In this document: one piece after another, positions 1 to 12,349 of the stretch
Numbering within the stretch: the first letter of the stretch is position 1
Layout of the letters: every line of letters starts with the position of its first letter
Assembly (NCBI GenBank): GCA_950295325.1
Contig: OX485809.1
Coordinates: 26,474,001-26,538,000, forward strand
DNA: 64,000 nucleotides
Direction of reading: 5' to 3'
Origin: Polytrichum commune
Lineage: Eukaryota > Streptophyta > Polytrichopsida > Polytrichales > Polytrichaceae
Program-made: the position numbers and the translations under genes
The notes under the pieces: model-generated
The model's database searches: none
The model's input: the letters and a program-made list of their open reading frames with translations, nothing else
What the model was told of the DNA's origin: nothing

Positions 1-1687
1 CCATTCAGTGGAAACCATCCCTTCATTGCTGTTCTGCATGGTACCTGTTTGCACCAACAAATGACTTCCAATGTTCTTAGAGCTGGGTAGCAGGTTGAAA
101 AAGAAAAGTACCTACTCTTGGCAAAAATGATGTTTGAGCTACAATGGGCTTAAATTTCTGGGTGTAGTCCTTACCAGGAGTGTTCCTCGTACTGTTTGTT
201 CCTTCTCGTTGTACTGGCATGATGCAAATGGGTTGCAAGCATCTTCATCGTCAATGTTGGGAATTTTCTCAGGGACCTCTTCTGTGGTCATCCATTAACA
301 ATTTCCAGGCAGGAGGTTTATCAATAACCAATATTTCCAGAGGCAAATGAATCAAAAATTTGAGTGGACATGTATAACTTGCTACAATAACAGTGTAATA
401 TTGTTCCAGAAGTAATTCATTCACATCCAGTATACGAATATGGGGAACCAATCTCAGGGATATACCAGGACTCCAAATCGCTAGAAGGTAGAAACACGGG
501 TCATCTGCTTCTCTTTTGTCCATCTGTAACACACCCAGTACTCAACAACATGAATGCATTAACATTTTAGCGGAGCAAGAATCACAATACAGGTCCTCAG
601 ATTTGGTCCCAGGCATCAGATTGACATGTCTACATCTTAAAATGCAAGTACTTAATTTACCTGTGCGATCAGAGGATGGTTGTCTGGCAATTCGTATCTG
701 CAAAAATTGAGCAACAAAACAAACCTCATTAACTTGAAGACCTGAAGATTTTGGTCTGCACCACAGGCTGTCATTTAGTTCACATGTTTCTTAAGCACCC
801 ACAGGCTCAATATATAGTATGGTACAAGGAGGGTAAAGTTTCGAAAACACCTTGATTGATTCGTCTGGATTTATTCTAGAAGTCTTGCTATTCTTGTCAG
901 AAAAACACCTTGAATAAATAAGTCCTTACTCAATAACTTTACCATATGTTTGGACTCACATCGATCTGATAGCATCGTAGAAGAGCAACAGTATCCAACC
1001 TGAAATTCACAAGTAGTCCACCAACAGGAATAAAGAAGGGAGCTTGGTACTTACACATAGTGTACCGTACGCAGGCGTTGAATAGTCTTCAACTGAGGTG
1101 CAGGTGAAATGTGACCTTGTGGCGGTAGCAAGATAAGCTCTTGTGAAGGAATTAGAGCTGGAACTAACCCATCAACCCGAATTTGTGAGACAGGCTCATT
1201 GGGAAGATCTTCAATGATGACATCTGTACTTTTCATAGCCTCTAATTGCCATCCAATAGAAGGCTGATCTACATTCAATTCCGGATCAATCTTCTCCTCC
1301 ATGACACTCCAAGTAGGGGCTGATAAATTGTTACTATCAGGGGTTGGTAGTTCTGGTTCTACATTCAGTTCAAGCAGCCCAATGCACTCTGGCATTCTTA
1401 TCATCACATCATGTGTCTGTACAGGTTCTTTAAAATCATCAAGTTGTATGTGGAAAGGATAATCTTCAATGTCATGGACTACATCAATAATGATTGTATC
1501 CGGCGAACTGGGCTCTTCAATTATCGGTACACATGGCTGGATAGTGACAACACTGATGTTCATTCGATCTGTCAATGAAGTAGCTCTAGTTTCTTGATCC
1601 ATTTTTGAGCCTGGATCTGTAGCTGGCAACTCAAGCATCAGTGGCGTATCCTCCCGTTTTTCAGGTCCCTTCAGATGGAGTTTTGCA
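1..1687 (-). other. C-terminal DME region: RRM-like fold and permuted CXXC unit
   Basis: Exon 1055-1687 starts with a short piece following the Fe-S cluster, continues through a variable acidic stretch with IIEEPSSPDT, and ends with QRLRTVHYV, the usual entry to the RRM_DME domain. Small exons 661-697 (YELPDNHPL) and 466-523 (MDKREADDP, YLLAIWSPG) continue it. Exon 175-281 ends with QTVRGTLL and exon <1-44 reads VPCRTAMKGWFPLNG, the conserved block at the permuted CXXC zinc-finger unit. The cysteines visible just before QTVRG are spaced C-x5-C. Seed-plant DME proteins usually show an extra cysteine pair here, so the zinc-binding set may differ. The rest of the domain lies outside the window. 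Confidence 0.85.
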
Positions 1688-4600
1688 CTGCCACAAGTCC
1701 AAAGATCCTGTTAGTTGGAGGTATGATAGCCATCTGCAGTTTCGTTTTGGGTTCAGGATAATAATTGTTGGATTTCTAGCTCAATGAAATAAATGAGATT
1801 GATTTTAAAGAGCCAGGGAAGCCAAAAGGCTTCTGGGACTCGAAGCACATCGAGATAGTGTTAAAAAAGCTAATTCCCTAGAGTAACAGAATGCAGTGGC
1901 TTCCACAAGGTAGCGGCTAATATCAACTTGATTGTCTAGTTGGAAGACTGCCTAGCACTACCTCCTGAATTAGGGAAGGAAAAGTATGGAGTTGTAGAGG
2001 GGATACACTAACCTAAAGTGTGCCTCATTCTCACCCACATTGTAATAGAAAAAGTGGTACAATTTGTTATCTCTAGGGAGTGGGATAGTGAGCCACCGGC
2101 CAGTTCCAATGGCTTGTCTATGGTTTGCGATGTGGTAAGCAACAAATGATTTTGTGTTGGGGTGGTGGCAATGGTTGCTTCAAGTAAAGTGTGAGGGATG
2201 GAAGCAGCAACACTGCACCTGGAATACGAGCTTGCAAAATGTTTGCATTCGCTCCGCATGGGGCACGCATTGCAATTGGGCTTACTTTTGGTGCAGAAAA
2301 CCTGCTCATACACACAACAGGAATTAGTTTGAAGCAATTTCCAGTTGATCCGTTAGGTGGTTCTTCACGTGTACAAAAATCAAAAGCATCTTCTCGTGAT
2401 CAACTTTGAAACTCTAGTATTTAACCATGTCTAATGGCTATGAGTGACATTACCTTGTTGTTGTAAGAGGCAATTTGCAAACACTCCAGGAAGCAATTCA
2501 TAGGTATGGCGTCATTAATTAAGAGGACTTAGGTACCATTTGCCATCTTGCTACTGTAAAAGGTTTTTGAAATATTTTAATCAGATTCTGGATGGAGAAG
2601 GCAAAACGGGTGTTTGAAATTACCTTTCCAAACGTGATCATCTGGTAGTGAAGCTCATACCTGCCACAATCAGGGTCACATTGGCTATTAGTCTCGATCC
2701 TCATGTAATCTTTTACTTCAAGCTGTGAACAAAATGCACAGCTCGTTCTTTTGGAATTTGATATTCTGCTTTTTGCTTACAATGTCTTTTGATCAAGGTT
2801 ACAAAGCCGGGGCCACATATACTGCTGGATGCTAGCTTGAATTGGGTACCTGGAAAGATGGCCACACCAATTTTCAACCTGATTGTACAAGTAGGCTTCA
2901 CAAAATCAGATACTCAATCATCAAGCCACAATGTCAAAGGCAGCTCCTAGAAAAGGTGCAGGAATTCTGTCAAATGTTAACATCCCCCTTGATAGAAAAT
3001 TATGATATATTTTGGTGAGATTCTTAATTCCCGTTATATTCTCACCATGTGTCACAAAGTATTTTTTTCCTGTTAGTGTTTCCTCACTCTCTTTTCAGAA
3101 CCAGCATGATCCAAAGCAAACCTCTGTTTTACACATATTTTTGATCTAAAGCAGTTTAGAAGTAGTCTCATCCTGGCTTACAATTCTAGTAGGTGTAGCT
3201 GAGTTTCCTCAGGTAAAGGCTCAAGGGGAACCCAACCTAACCGGACGGCAATACGTCCCACATTTGTGTCTACCTGGCCACAAGATCAGAGCACTATAAT
3301 CAAAATTGCAGTCAGAGCCACTTTAGAGCACTACAGACAAAAAAATTCATCTTTCCCCTGTAACCCTAATTCAGTTGAGGTATTGAGCGACTTACAGGAA
3401 AAGAAGCATGGTGGAGTGTAAGAAGCCGTATGCACTCAACACTCTTGAGCCCCAAGCCGCGTGCACTTAGCAGGAATGATCTGTAAAGTCGGAAAATTCC
3501 TCACGAAATGATACTTCTTTTTAACCTAACAGAATGCACAGGAAATGTACAAACTCATCAAAAGCATTGGAAAGGAAAATTGCATCAACCTGCACAAAAA
3601 CTGATGCACTTACTTGGCGTCGTGAGGAGTGAGCTTCCGAATCCATTCAAGATCAAGGCTTCCGTAATCTCGATATACCCTATCAATGAATGCCTGACAT
3701 TGGCATTGACATCACAATTAGGGATCATTTTCAAAATTACTGTTGAGTTTCAAAATTGAATTCAATGGAAATAAAAGGAGAATCAGCACCTTCAATCTCC
3801 CAGCAAGGACATTATTCATTCCACGGTCTTTGATGACATCTGAGACTTCATGAACATCTGCAATTCGCACGGCATCCCAATCAACACAATCAACCGTTAA
3901 TGGGTCCCGGGCATAGTCGGGGTCAGATAGAATTTTTGTTCGGAGAGGTTCCCATTTCTCCTTCTGTGACTTCATCACATAGCCTGCCTCCCATTTTGCC
4001 CGCTCAGGCCCTGAAAGCAATCGAAAGGAAACTTTATTCATGTATCTGTAGTTGTTGATCCTATTCCTAAGCCTTTTTCTTCCGGATCTAAAGTTCACAA
4101 TCACCAGAGGCTTCACTTGCTCCCCTGATGCTTCTCTTGATGTTATCAATTTTCCTAGCACCATCCGCAGGGTGGCTGCAAGCACCTTCTCTCTCCCCAC
4201 TACCGTCAAGCACCTCAAATCTTCCTCAACGACATAGTCATATTTCTTTTGAATCACTGACAAGTTTCCATCCCAAGAGGAAAACGGAGAATCACCTGCT
4301 TCAATATTCTCAGCTAGATTTCTTCCTCCCAAAATCCCTACTTCAGCTGAATTAGATTCTTCCACAAATGCTCTTTCCTCCATAGCTACCTGGGGTTGAT
4401 TCTCTTGTAATGTAGTACAAGGAACACTTTCCACAATACAGCAGTCTGTTTTTGAGGCAGATTCTACAAAGTCTGGAATAAGTACTTGACCCCCAGTATC
4501 CTCTATAGATATCTTCACAACATCACATATTGCTGATGATTTCTCCACATCGCATTGCTCCATTAGCCGCTGTATAGGTATTTCAAGAGGCAGATCATTG

Positions 4601-7600
4601 TGCTTAGATACAGCTTGGGGTACTACAGGTTCCTCTGGCTGTGTCACTGCGAATGGCTTTGGTGTTTTTTTTTCTGAAAATTCCTCCAAAAGATGCAGTA
4701 GAAAAATAACCTCACTTGAAGACCCCGAATCCTGTAGAGGACGAACAGTTCCACCACCATTGCCTACTACGTCCACTTGGTGCTCAGAATTCTCCTCCAC
4801 TGTGCAAATGTTAAGTGTTGGAGCCTGCAAGGAATCATCAAGTGTCTTCTTCACAGGCTCTTCTAATGTTTCCTCACTTATTCTTCTTGGAATACTTGTA
4901 GCAAATTCATTCTGACGACCTTTTGCAACCAGTGGTGACCCCGCCAAATCCAAAGTTTTCTCACCCTGACTCTCAATGGAGATTTCGTCCAACTTAAGTA
5001 ACAGCTCGTCCACAATCTCTCTGATTGCTGTGTCTGTGGAGATATCAACAGAGTCATCCGAATGCAAGACAGTACAGACTTTATTTGAAACTTCTTCGTA
5101 CTTCAGATCAATGTCAAGTTGCTTCTTCTTAAGTTCATCTCTAGTGGGTCTTGTTGCCAAAGGATGAGGGGTTTCCTGAACTGCTACCGGTTGCTCCTCT
5201 GCCGAGTTAGGGGTTTCTTCCTCTTCTGCGGCCTCCCTGCGAGCTGGGAAGCGGGCTCGCAACGACATAAATGCCGTGCTGCAAGATACCACTTCAACGC
5301 ATCACCATACCCTGAGCTCATAGACCAGGCGGCCACAGTGTAGCACATTGTTCAAATTTCACCATGCTCAACTTAACTGTTCGAACTTCGCATCGTTCAT
5401 TTGTACACAGATGCATCAGATAATACCCATTCTGAGCTCCTCTAGCGTACCCATATGAGTTTCCAAAAACCTCCCCATAACTTCGATATTGAGAATCACT
5501 GAAATATTGGATGTGCTAGTAAAAAATTCTAGAGGTAATTTTGAATGTCCTTCATTCTGAGGGGTTTGTGTACATCAATCATACCTGGATAGATAATCTG
5601 AGACATTCTGTGTCAGGAATGCACCACCAATAGAATCCATCACTGAGCCCCCCCATCTTGAGAATGTCCTGTCTCCTGATTGTGGAAGAACAATCATTCC
5701 ATTGTTACTTGCAGAAAAGATTCAGGGACCAAGAGAATGACAGAGGCAACTAGAAGATTAACACAGGAAACACATGCAGATGCTACCTCTCCTTACCTTG
5801 GACATGGCGCATGATGGAGATGAAGTGATGAGCACGAATTCTCCATTCCTGTCTAGACTTCTCCCATGATGCCTCGTCCTGCTGATCGTCGTCTACGGCA
5901 CCACCTTTTATCATCAACCTCTTAAACATCTTCACTGTATCAGAGTCCAATGAAACTTTGGGCTTGTACCTTACCCGTCGTCTCCATTTCACAGGTTCTT
6001 GGTACATGACCATCTTTCTCTCCTCGCCTTTGTATGTCACAATTTGAAGCTCCGGGGAATCTCGATCGATTTTGGGGATGTTATAATCCTTGTCTGTGAC
6101 GTTGAGGGCCAGGTCTGTGCTGTGAACAGCCATTTCTGGTGAATCATCTTCTGTAATATTTCTCGTCATGGCCTTCACCAGATTGGCTCTCTTCTTCATG
6201 TACTTATCCTCCTCCACTAAAGCAGAATCACATTGCTCCTGCTGCAATTCGTTCATCTTCAGAAATGGAACGGGATGCTCAAGAATGAGACTTTTGCAGG
6301 TAGCATCAATTGCAGCTGGGATTGGGGTAGAGACAGCGAGAGCTTTCATTGGATTAAAATCTGATAAGAGACACCGCCGCACCAATTTCGCAGGACGTCG
6401 ACATGGCTCTTTGGTGGAGCCTCCCTGTACATTTAATCCACTTCCACTGCTTGTAGAAGAATCCTCTTGGAAAAGGCAAGACCGTGGTGATGCTGGTGAT
6501 GCGGGTGATGCGGGTGGCGAATCCATAGAATTTTCACTCTCGGGGAAGTTTGTCACATTCCCCCGGGGAGTTGATGGGGGATCCTCTGCTGGGTTCAACA
6601 AGTCACACAATTCGGCCGTCTTCTCGGAATTTGAATCGTGTGTGCAGATTTGCAGCGGAGGAGATAAGTCAGGAGTGCTCTTGCAGCGGGTTAAGACCTG
6701 CTCATCTAGTGAATCCGCTTCAGAGAAAAACGACGATTGCACTTGGAGCTCAAAATGTTTTGAATGAATGGAGATTGCACTTAAGTCCTCCGCACTATCA
6801 AGAGACAACCGTGAGAATTCCCTCTCACATGCATCAGTTGCATGGTCGAGGCATGGACACAAAGTCTCAACCGACTCATTGGCGTCATCGCTGGTGAAAG
6901 TGGAAAGGCACAGATCTTCGTCCAAGGAACTGGATTGCCAAAGAACCTTGCATATTTCACATGCCTCATTCATGTGAGTTTCTCTCATTCCCCGGGTTTC
7001 AGTCATCTCCATAATCTTTCTTTCCCATGCTGTTGAGGGACATGTTGATTTTCCATGCACCACATCAATTGTTGTTGGACTCGGAGCGGGACGTGATTTG
7101 TCGAGTCTGAACTTCTCCCTCAAGTCCCTCCATGCTGCTGCTGCCTCCCCTGAATAATCGACCGGTTGTGCTGACAATTCGCGTTGTGGAGGCTTTTTCG
7201 AAAGTGGGGTATCCGGTGCCATCCCTTTCATAACCTTCCTTGTTTTGAAAAACTCATTTTTCTTCACAGAAGAGTCAGTAGAAATGTAGGGTCTCAGAAT
7301 CTCCAACATTGCAGCTTCCCCTCGATTCTGTCGTTTGCCCAAACGTGGCTTTCTCATTAACTTGTGCAATTGGAGTAGAGTTGGGGACTGTGGCCCTTGA
7401 ATAGAAATTGGAAGCGACACCTGTGTGGCAATTGGGCCCTCCTCTGTCCTCGCCTTTTTGGGTAAGGCACTCGAATCCGCATGTGTGGGGTCTTGTACCT
7501 TGAAGTCGTAGGCAACATCGTCTGAAGCATTCAAAAACTGGTAAGAGCGAATAGAACTGCAAATAATAAAAAATCAGATCATCAAGGTGCATGTGTACCA

Positions 7601-10600
7601 CAAACAAACAAACAGACTTCAGTGATCACATGCACCTCCTGCAAACTTGGAACTCTCCGGTTCAGGTGAAATTTCTAACACACTAACAGAAAAAACATAT
7701 AGAAGGTCCTCTGCGTACCATTGCCTTCATGGTGAGGAGGCTTCGCTTTTCGTGGAGTCTTTGGCGTTTTTGCCTTCAATGGAGTCTCTGTCCTCCTTTC
7801 CTTGGGAACTCTCTCAACCTGCACTTTGGGATGGAATTTCTTCCTCCTGACCTTCGTCTGTCCTTTTCGAGGCAGTTTCTCCAGAAACTTTACAAACCAG
7901 CAACAACATATATTGATATGAATCACCCAACGCAGCAGAGAGGAGAATTGACATCATAACCCATGAAATGCTTATAATGATCTGTGCCAAAGTGAGAAAC
8001 TCTACAGGATGACCCGGGTAAAAGGAGCTCACATTTTGTGGAGGATGTTGCGAAACTGGAAAAATTCTTTGCCGGTTGGATGAGGACACAATGTTTTCAC
8101 CCATCGATGGGTTCGAAGTTGAGATATCTGTGGCTTTGAAGCTCCTATTGTCATCCTCAAGAGAGCCTCGCTCGTCTGGTAAGCAAGTCTTTCCATTTTT
8201 CCCTGTATAAAATACAGATTCAGCCAATCAGAGGCTCTTTTGTATGTGCTCATTCATCAAGAAGCAAGTATAAGAAAATATAATATAACGTAATGCTAAT
8301 CAGAATTCGCAAAGGTTAAGAATGCATGCACATTAAAAATTTGAATCGATTGACCTTGACAGGGTGTTCTTTGAACTAGTTTCTTGTTGGGTTCTACGAA
8401 GGCAGACTTCAGACAGGTACCCTAGTTATGAGAAGTTGCCCCATTTTCTGTGGCCAGATTCCCTGGCAGACCAAAATTAGCACCCAGTTTCAGAAACGAT
8501 CAGGCAGCAAATTTAAACACTGGATGAAGGAGCTCATCAACTGCGGTGAAAAAAGAAGATACCAGCTGTCAGTTGTTGAGAATGAGAATGATGATTGGAT
8601 ATGAATCCGGTGTCCAAAGACGCTGGCGGAAATGGCACTGTGAGCATATCTCGTGGGTCGACAGTGGTGATTTTTGTTCGACTACATTGTGAAGATTTGG
8701 AGCTACCAATGTAGAGGGAGACTGCCTTTGTTCTGAGAGGCTCCTGAGACGAGGAGACACAAAATAACACACGGCCTGGCCGGGAGGTTGCAAAGTGCCG
8801 TTGATAGAACACTCGAGTCAGATGGCTGGCCTTGGAAGAATCCACAAGAACCTCGGTAATTCCCTTCTGACAGTATGATGTAAGTTGAATTGGTGATGGA
8901 TGCCTAGAGGTGATGGACAGAGTGTACACGGATGATGGAATTGCCTCAGGTGGAGTTGCATTACCAAATGATTCGCCCACATCCTTCTCGAGTATGCCCT
9001 TGTGCGCTTTCGGAGGCAGGCAGAGCTCGTTCTCGAGTACTCGTTTCCTCTTCTGCAAATTCTGGGGAGTCTGTGGAGCCACCACCAGCTGGTCGTCGTG
9101 CATTGGCGAAGCCTCCTTCGACCCATCTCCCTCTTCCTGATTCCCATGCCCAGTTTCATCTGCAAGACCACATTTGGCATCAATTTTGTCCAAAATGACG
9201 AATGAAGACAGACAGAGTTATCTTCCGTAGCAAGTAGAACTTTACTAGCACAAACGTCCATGCAGATTATCAGCTACAAAAACAGAGGATTTCATGCTAA
9301 AAAACCTCGCAATGTAGCGACCACGTGATGTCAACCTAAACCATCAAGAGGGATGTTGTAACCACTTTTAGCCAGGTTAACTTTCGATTTTCCATTGCTT
9401 TCTGTAAGAATGAAATGATTTTATACCTATACTTGAATTTTCCAAATTTTCGGAAACTTGAGGTGAATCTTTCCGGTCCTTTCGACTAGTCCTTGGGACC
9501 CAAGCTGCGTCAGCCAAACTTTCAGAGCTTCCGGATGAGAAAGTGACCACTTCCCCAAGTGCCGAATTCCCCTGTTGACAGCATTCTAGTTGGCCAGTCA
9601 CCGAAACCACGTTGCCAAGTGCATCGATGACCTGCGTGTTTGAGTCGTACGGCGTGTCGGGGTAAAAGATTACCCAGTCGTACTCGGCACTAAGAGTCGA
9701 CTGATAATTGCCACCAGCATACCATGTGTTTTCTTTCCTCACCCTCTGCGGGCGCCTAGCTCCTACACAGCTTGGCCCATCACCTGTGATCTCAAGTGCT
9801 TTGGCTATGTCGTGTTTCCCGGGCTTGCTCAGCTGGAGTGCTCCATTCTGTGAGCCTACTCCCTGTGCAGACAGACAGCAATTTTAGTGTACTTCACTGA
9901 CCTTAAACCTTTTAAGGTGGCAAACCTCAGTACTAATTCACTCTTCGACCTACATATGTGAAGATGCGGGTCCCATCAGGATCAAAATATATTTGCATTG
10001 TCAATGTCACAATTCAGGCAACTGCCTGGATGCAGAACCACCATAGCTAATTAACTCAACACTCCTACAATCCTGTATGTCGAGGAATCTTACCTCGAAT
10101 GGCCCGTCATCTGTAATGTCATGTGCTTGGGCTATGTCGTGTTTGTTGACTCTGGGTGTGTTCAGCTGGAGTGCTTCATTCTGTGAGCCTCCTGTCTGCG
10201 CAGACAGACAGCAATTTTAGTCCACTGCGCTCACCTTAAGCCTTTTAAGGCTCAAAATCCTCAGCACAAATCCCCTCTTCGACCCACATAGGTAAAGATG
10301 CCGGTCCCCTCGGGACCAAAATGTGTCTGCATTGTCAATGTTACAATGTAGGCACCTGCCTGGATGCAGAATTCACTCAAGATTTCTACAATCCTGTATT
10401 ACGAGGAAATCTAACCTCTAATGGTGCTGGCGGGGACGCAGAGACGCTCTCAAGCTCAGCCTTATGGAGCTGTGGTTTGCAGATCGGTATCTCGTACGAA
10501 GTGTCCTCTAGTTCTCCCAGTTGAGGCTGCGAGTCAATCTATTATGACATGAGCGCAGATATAAGGTTGAGAATATCATTTACAAAACCCTCCAAGAACC

Positions 10601-11202
10601 CCTGCCAGATGTAAAACATGTAAGATTTCTTTCTACAAAATAACAGGGTTGAATTGTTCACTTACCTTCAGAGTCGACTCAAGAAGGTCAACCACGGTAG
10701 CCAACTTCTTCGCCTTCTTATTTCTTTCCCTCCTCAGTTTCCCGACTGAAAAGTCCTGGTGTTTTAAGACAAGCAAGATCTTTTCAGATTATAATTCCAA
10801 CACTCTACTCTCAATTGAACGCATCCAAATGCCATGAGTCTTAGTATGTTTCCACTCTGGTTCAGGCCTTAATTAATAACCTGTAGTTGCAGATTCTCAG
10901 GCGCCGAACCTCCATCGAGGCCCCTGCTCTCACCCACCTCAGGAGGTCCCTCGGGCTTCTGTGATGTGCAGGTTTTTCTTGGATTCAATTTCACCGATTC
11001 TGCTGTACTCAAATGAACCTGTTTCCCCCAATGCAACTACAGATGCATCAAGTCACTGTACGCCCATAGAGCAAATTCCTCAAACTATGCTCATACAAGC
11101 ACTTGCGTTTCCAAGTAAGCCACCATTAAAATAACTGCCAGGCTGCGTGCTTACTTTAGATTTAGTTGACTTCCTACGCGCAGATACTTTGAGAGACCCC
11201 AT
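1..11202 (-). CDS. DEMETER/ROS1-like 5-methylcytosine DNA glycosylase, 3'-truncated by window edge
   Basis: A bifunctional DNA glycosylase/lyase that excises 5-methylcytosine in the nucleus and starts base-excision demethylation (family knowledge). Exons in coding order, right to left, all phase-consistent: 11202-11155, 11018-10881, 10755-10666, 10526-10416, 10195-10094, 9862-9427, 9159-8563, 8202-8033, 7887-7719, 7521-5797, 5675-5585, 5278-3790, 3693-3614, 3480-3396, 3273-3182, 2849-2781, 2660-2624, 2301-2219, 1687-1055, 697-661, 523-466, 281-175, 44-<1. This gives about 2160 codons in the window, longer than Arabidopsis DME. Order: Lys-rich segment (residues ~565-620), glycosylase half A (~1140-1250), acidic linker, half B with GLGLKSVEC and VDTNVGR, the 4Fe-4S cluster, then the C-terminal RRM-like and permuted-CXXC region. 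The ATG opens MGSLKVSARRKS and its exon joins the next in phase. For exon 10 the stronger-looking acceptor at 7557 breaks the frame, so 7522 was preferred. DME versus ROS1 subtype is not resolved. Confidence 0.93.
2219..5675 (-). other. Glycosylase core exons (bipartite HhH-GPD plus 4Fe-4S)
   Basis: Eight exons carry the conserved core. Exon 5585-5675 encodes FSRWGGSVMDS and FLTQNVSDYLS and continues into STAFMSLRARFP in the next exon, matching half A of DME proteins. Exon 3790-5278 holds a ~390-residue acidic, low-conservation linker and ends with RGMNNVLAGRLK. Exon 3396-3480 holds the helix-hairpin-helix GLGLKSVEC, whose Lys (about residue 1761) is the family's catalytic nucleophile. Exon 3182-3273 begins VDTNVGRIAVRLGW, with the catalytic Asp at about 1779. 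Exon 2219-2301 has the cluster cysteines spaced C-x6-C-x2-C-x5-C (about 1846, 1853, 1856, 1862). No key residue is missing, so the enzyme is probably active. Confidence 0.93.
9763..10430 (-). repeat. Tandem duplication of an exon with its upstream intron in the DME-like gene
   Basis: Exon 10094-10195 and the first ~35 codons of exon 9427-9862 encode the same peptide pattern: GSQN-x-ALQL near the start and KHDIA-x-A-x3-T-x-DGP near the end. The introns before them are also alike. Both carry CAGACAGACAGCAATTTTAG, then CTTTTAAGG, CATTGTCAATG and CTGCCTGGATGCAGAA, and both end with CTACAATCCTGTA close to the previous donor. Matching landmarks lie about 320-333 bp apart. Both copies keep frame and splice signals, so both are probably translated. 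Confidence 0.85.
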
Positions 11203-12340
11203 CTCCTGCGGCCAAGCACACCACAGCAGTACATTATGTCACAAACTAGACACCATCTTCCCCACCTCACAATGAGAGCATTGTTAACTTAGTGCCCAGT
11301 CAAGTGTACCAGAGACATTGCACGAAACAAAATCTAGAAGTCAAGTAGAACAGCTGCCTAGCTGCATCTTCTTCATCTCCGGTTCCTAAGTTTCTCCTCG
11401 CCCAACCTCCCAGCTAATCCAGTTTAACGTCAAAATGCTGCATCTGACTCCCATTTGACGCAATTTGGGATCGACGAAACGCCTACAATGCTAACCTACC
11501 AGTAATTATGTGCTAGCTAGCTACAATCAGTTTTCTGTTCCTCGGGACAATCTTGCGGTAAGAAGCATTGCAACCTCAGTACTCTCAGGTTAATTTTTCA
11601 CGAAGGACACCGCTTCTGACACGGTACTACTGCACGTGACAATTTAATCCATCAACAAGTGCATCCTGCGAACTAAATCAACACCATCGATCGATGCTCA
11701 CAGCCCTACGACTCTCAGAACTCCCCTTCACAACTTTCTACGTAGTCAAATCACAACCGCCGCTGCTACTCCAGCTTTGCAATGCTTACCCAATTCCTGA
11801 CCAATTCTTGTGACACCAGCCGCTGACCTGCACTGTCTAACACCCCAGCTAGCTTATGACGAGCAGTACCCTCTGATCAATAGCTCAGAATTGCAAGATG
11901 TTACCACTAGACTCCAGACGCAGCAGCACCTCGCCGGCCATTTCCCAACCAGAATTCACAAAGCATCAATGAAAGAAACATTCACGTGCTCTCAACGTAA
12001 TATCCCCGGAGCCCGTGCATGGTATCGCCGCAGAAGTATTTATGCACGTAGCGTGTCCAATTAAGTTCAGCTCCGCCTGCAATGGCGAGAAGAGGACTGG
12101 AGTGACGAGAATCATGATTATTGTAATCGGAGCCAGGAAGATATGGGTAGCAGCATGCCTTGACGATTGGGCGCCGAATCATGATAAATGAGATCTGAGT
12201 GGTGAGATTCCTAGTGCCCTCAAGCAGGCAGAGAGATGGCGGCTACACTAGGCCATATCACACCTGTCACCGACTCCTCCCATTATTCTATTTTTATCTT
12301 CCTCCATCCTCCCCAGCCTTTTCGCCTGCTCCCTACCTCC
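11203..12340. other. 5' flank of the DME-like gene; no gene seen
   Basis: This segment lies just upstream of the glycosylase start codon and should hold its 5' UTR and promoter. Base composition is closer to the gene than to the AT-rich spacer beyond. Open frames here lack family resemblance and look like chance. No clear TATA box or regulatory motif could be fixed by eye. Confidence 0.5.
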
Positions 12341-12349
12341 CTTCAATGT

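Noticed and set aside
6168-6897. Plus-strand frames opposite the large DME-like exon
   Set aside because: The minus strand has the phase-consistent exon with family motifs; the plus-strand frames are antisense shadows.
8095-8130. Possible tRNA B-box (GGGTTCGAAG)
   Set aside because: No matching A-box, anticodon stem or acceptor stem; the stretch lies inside a phase-consistent coding exon of the DME-like gene.
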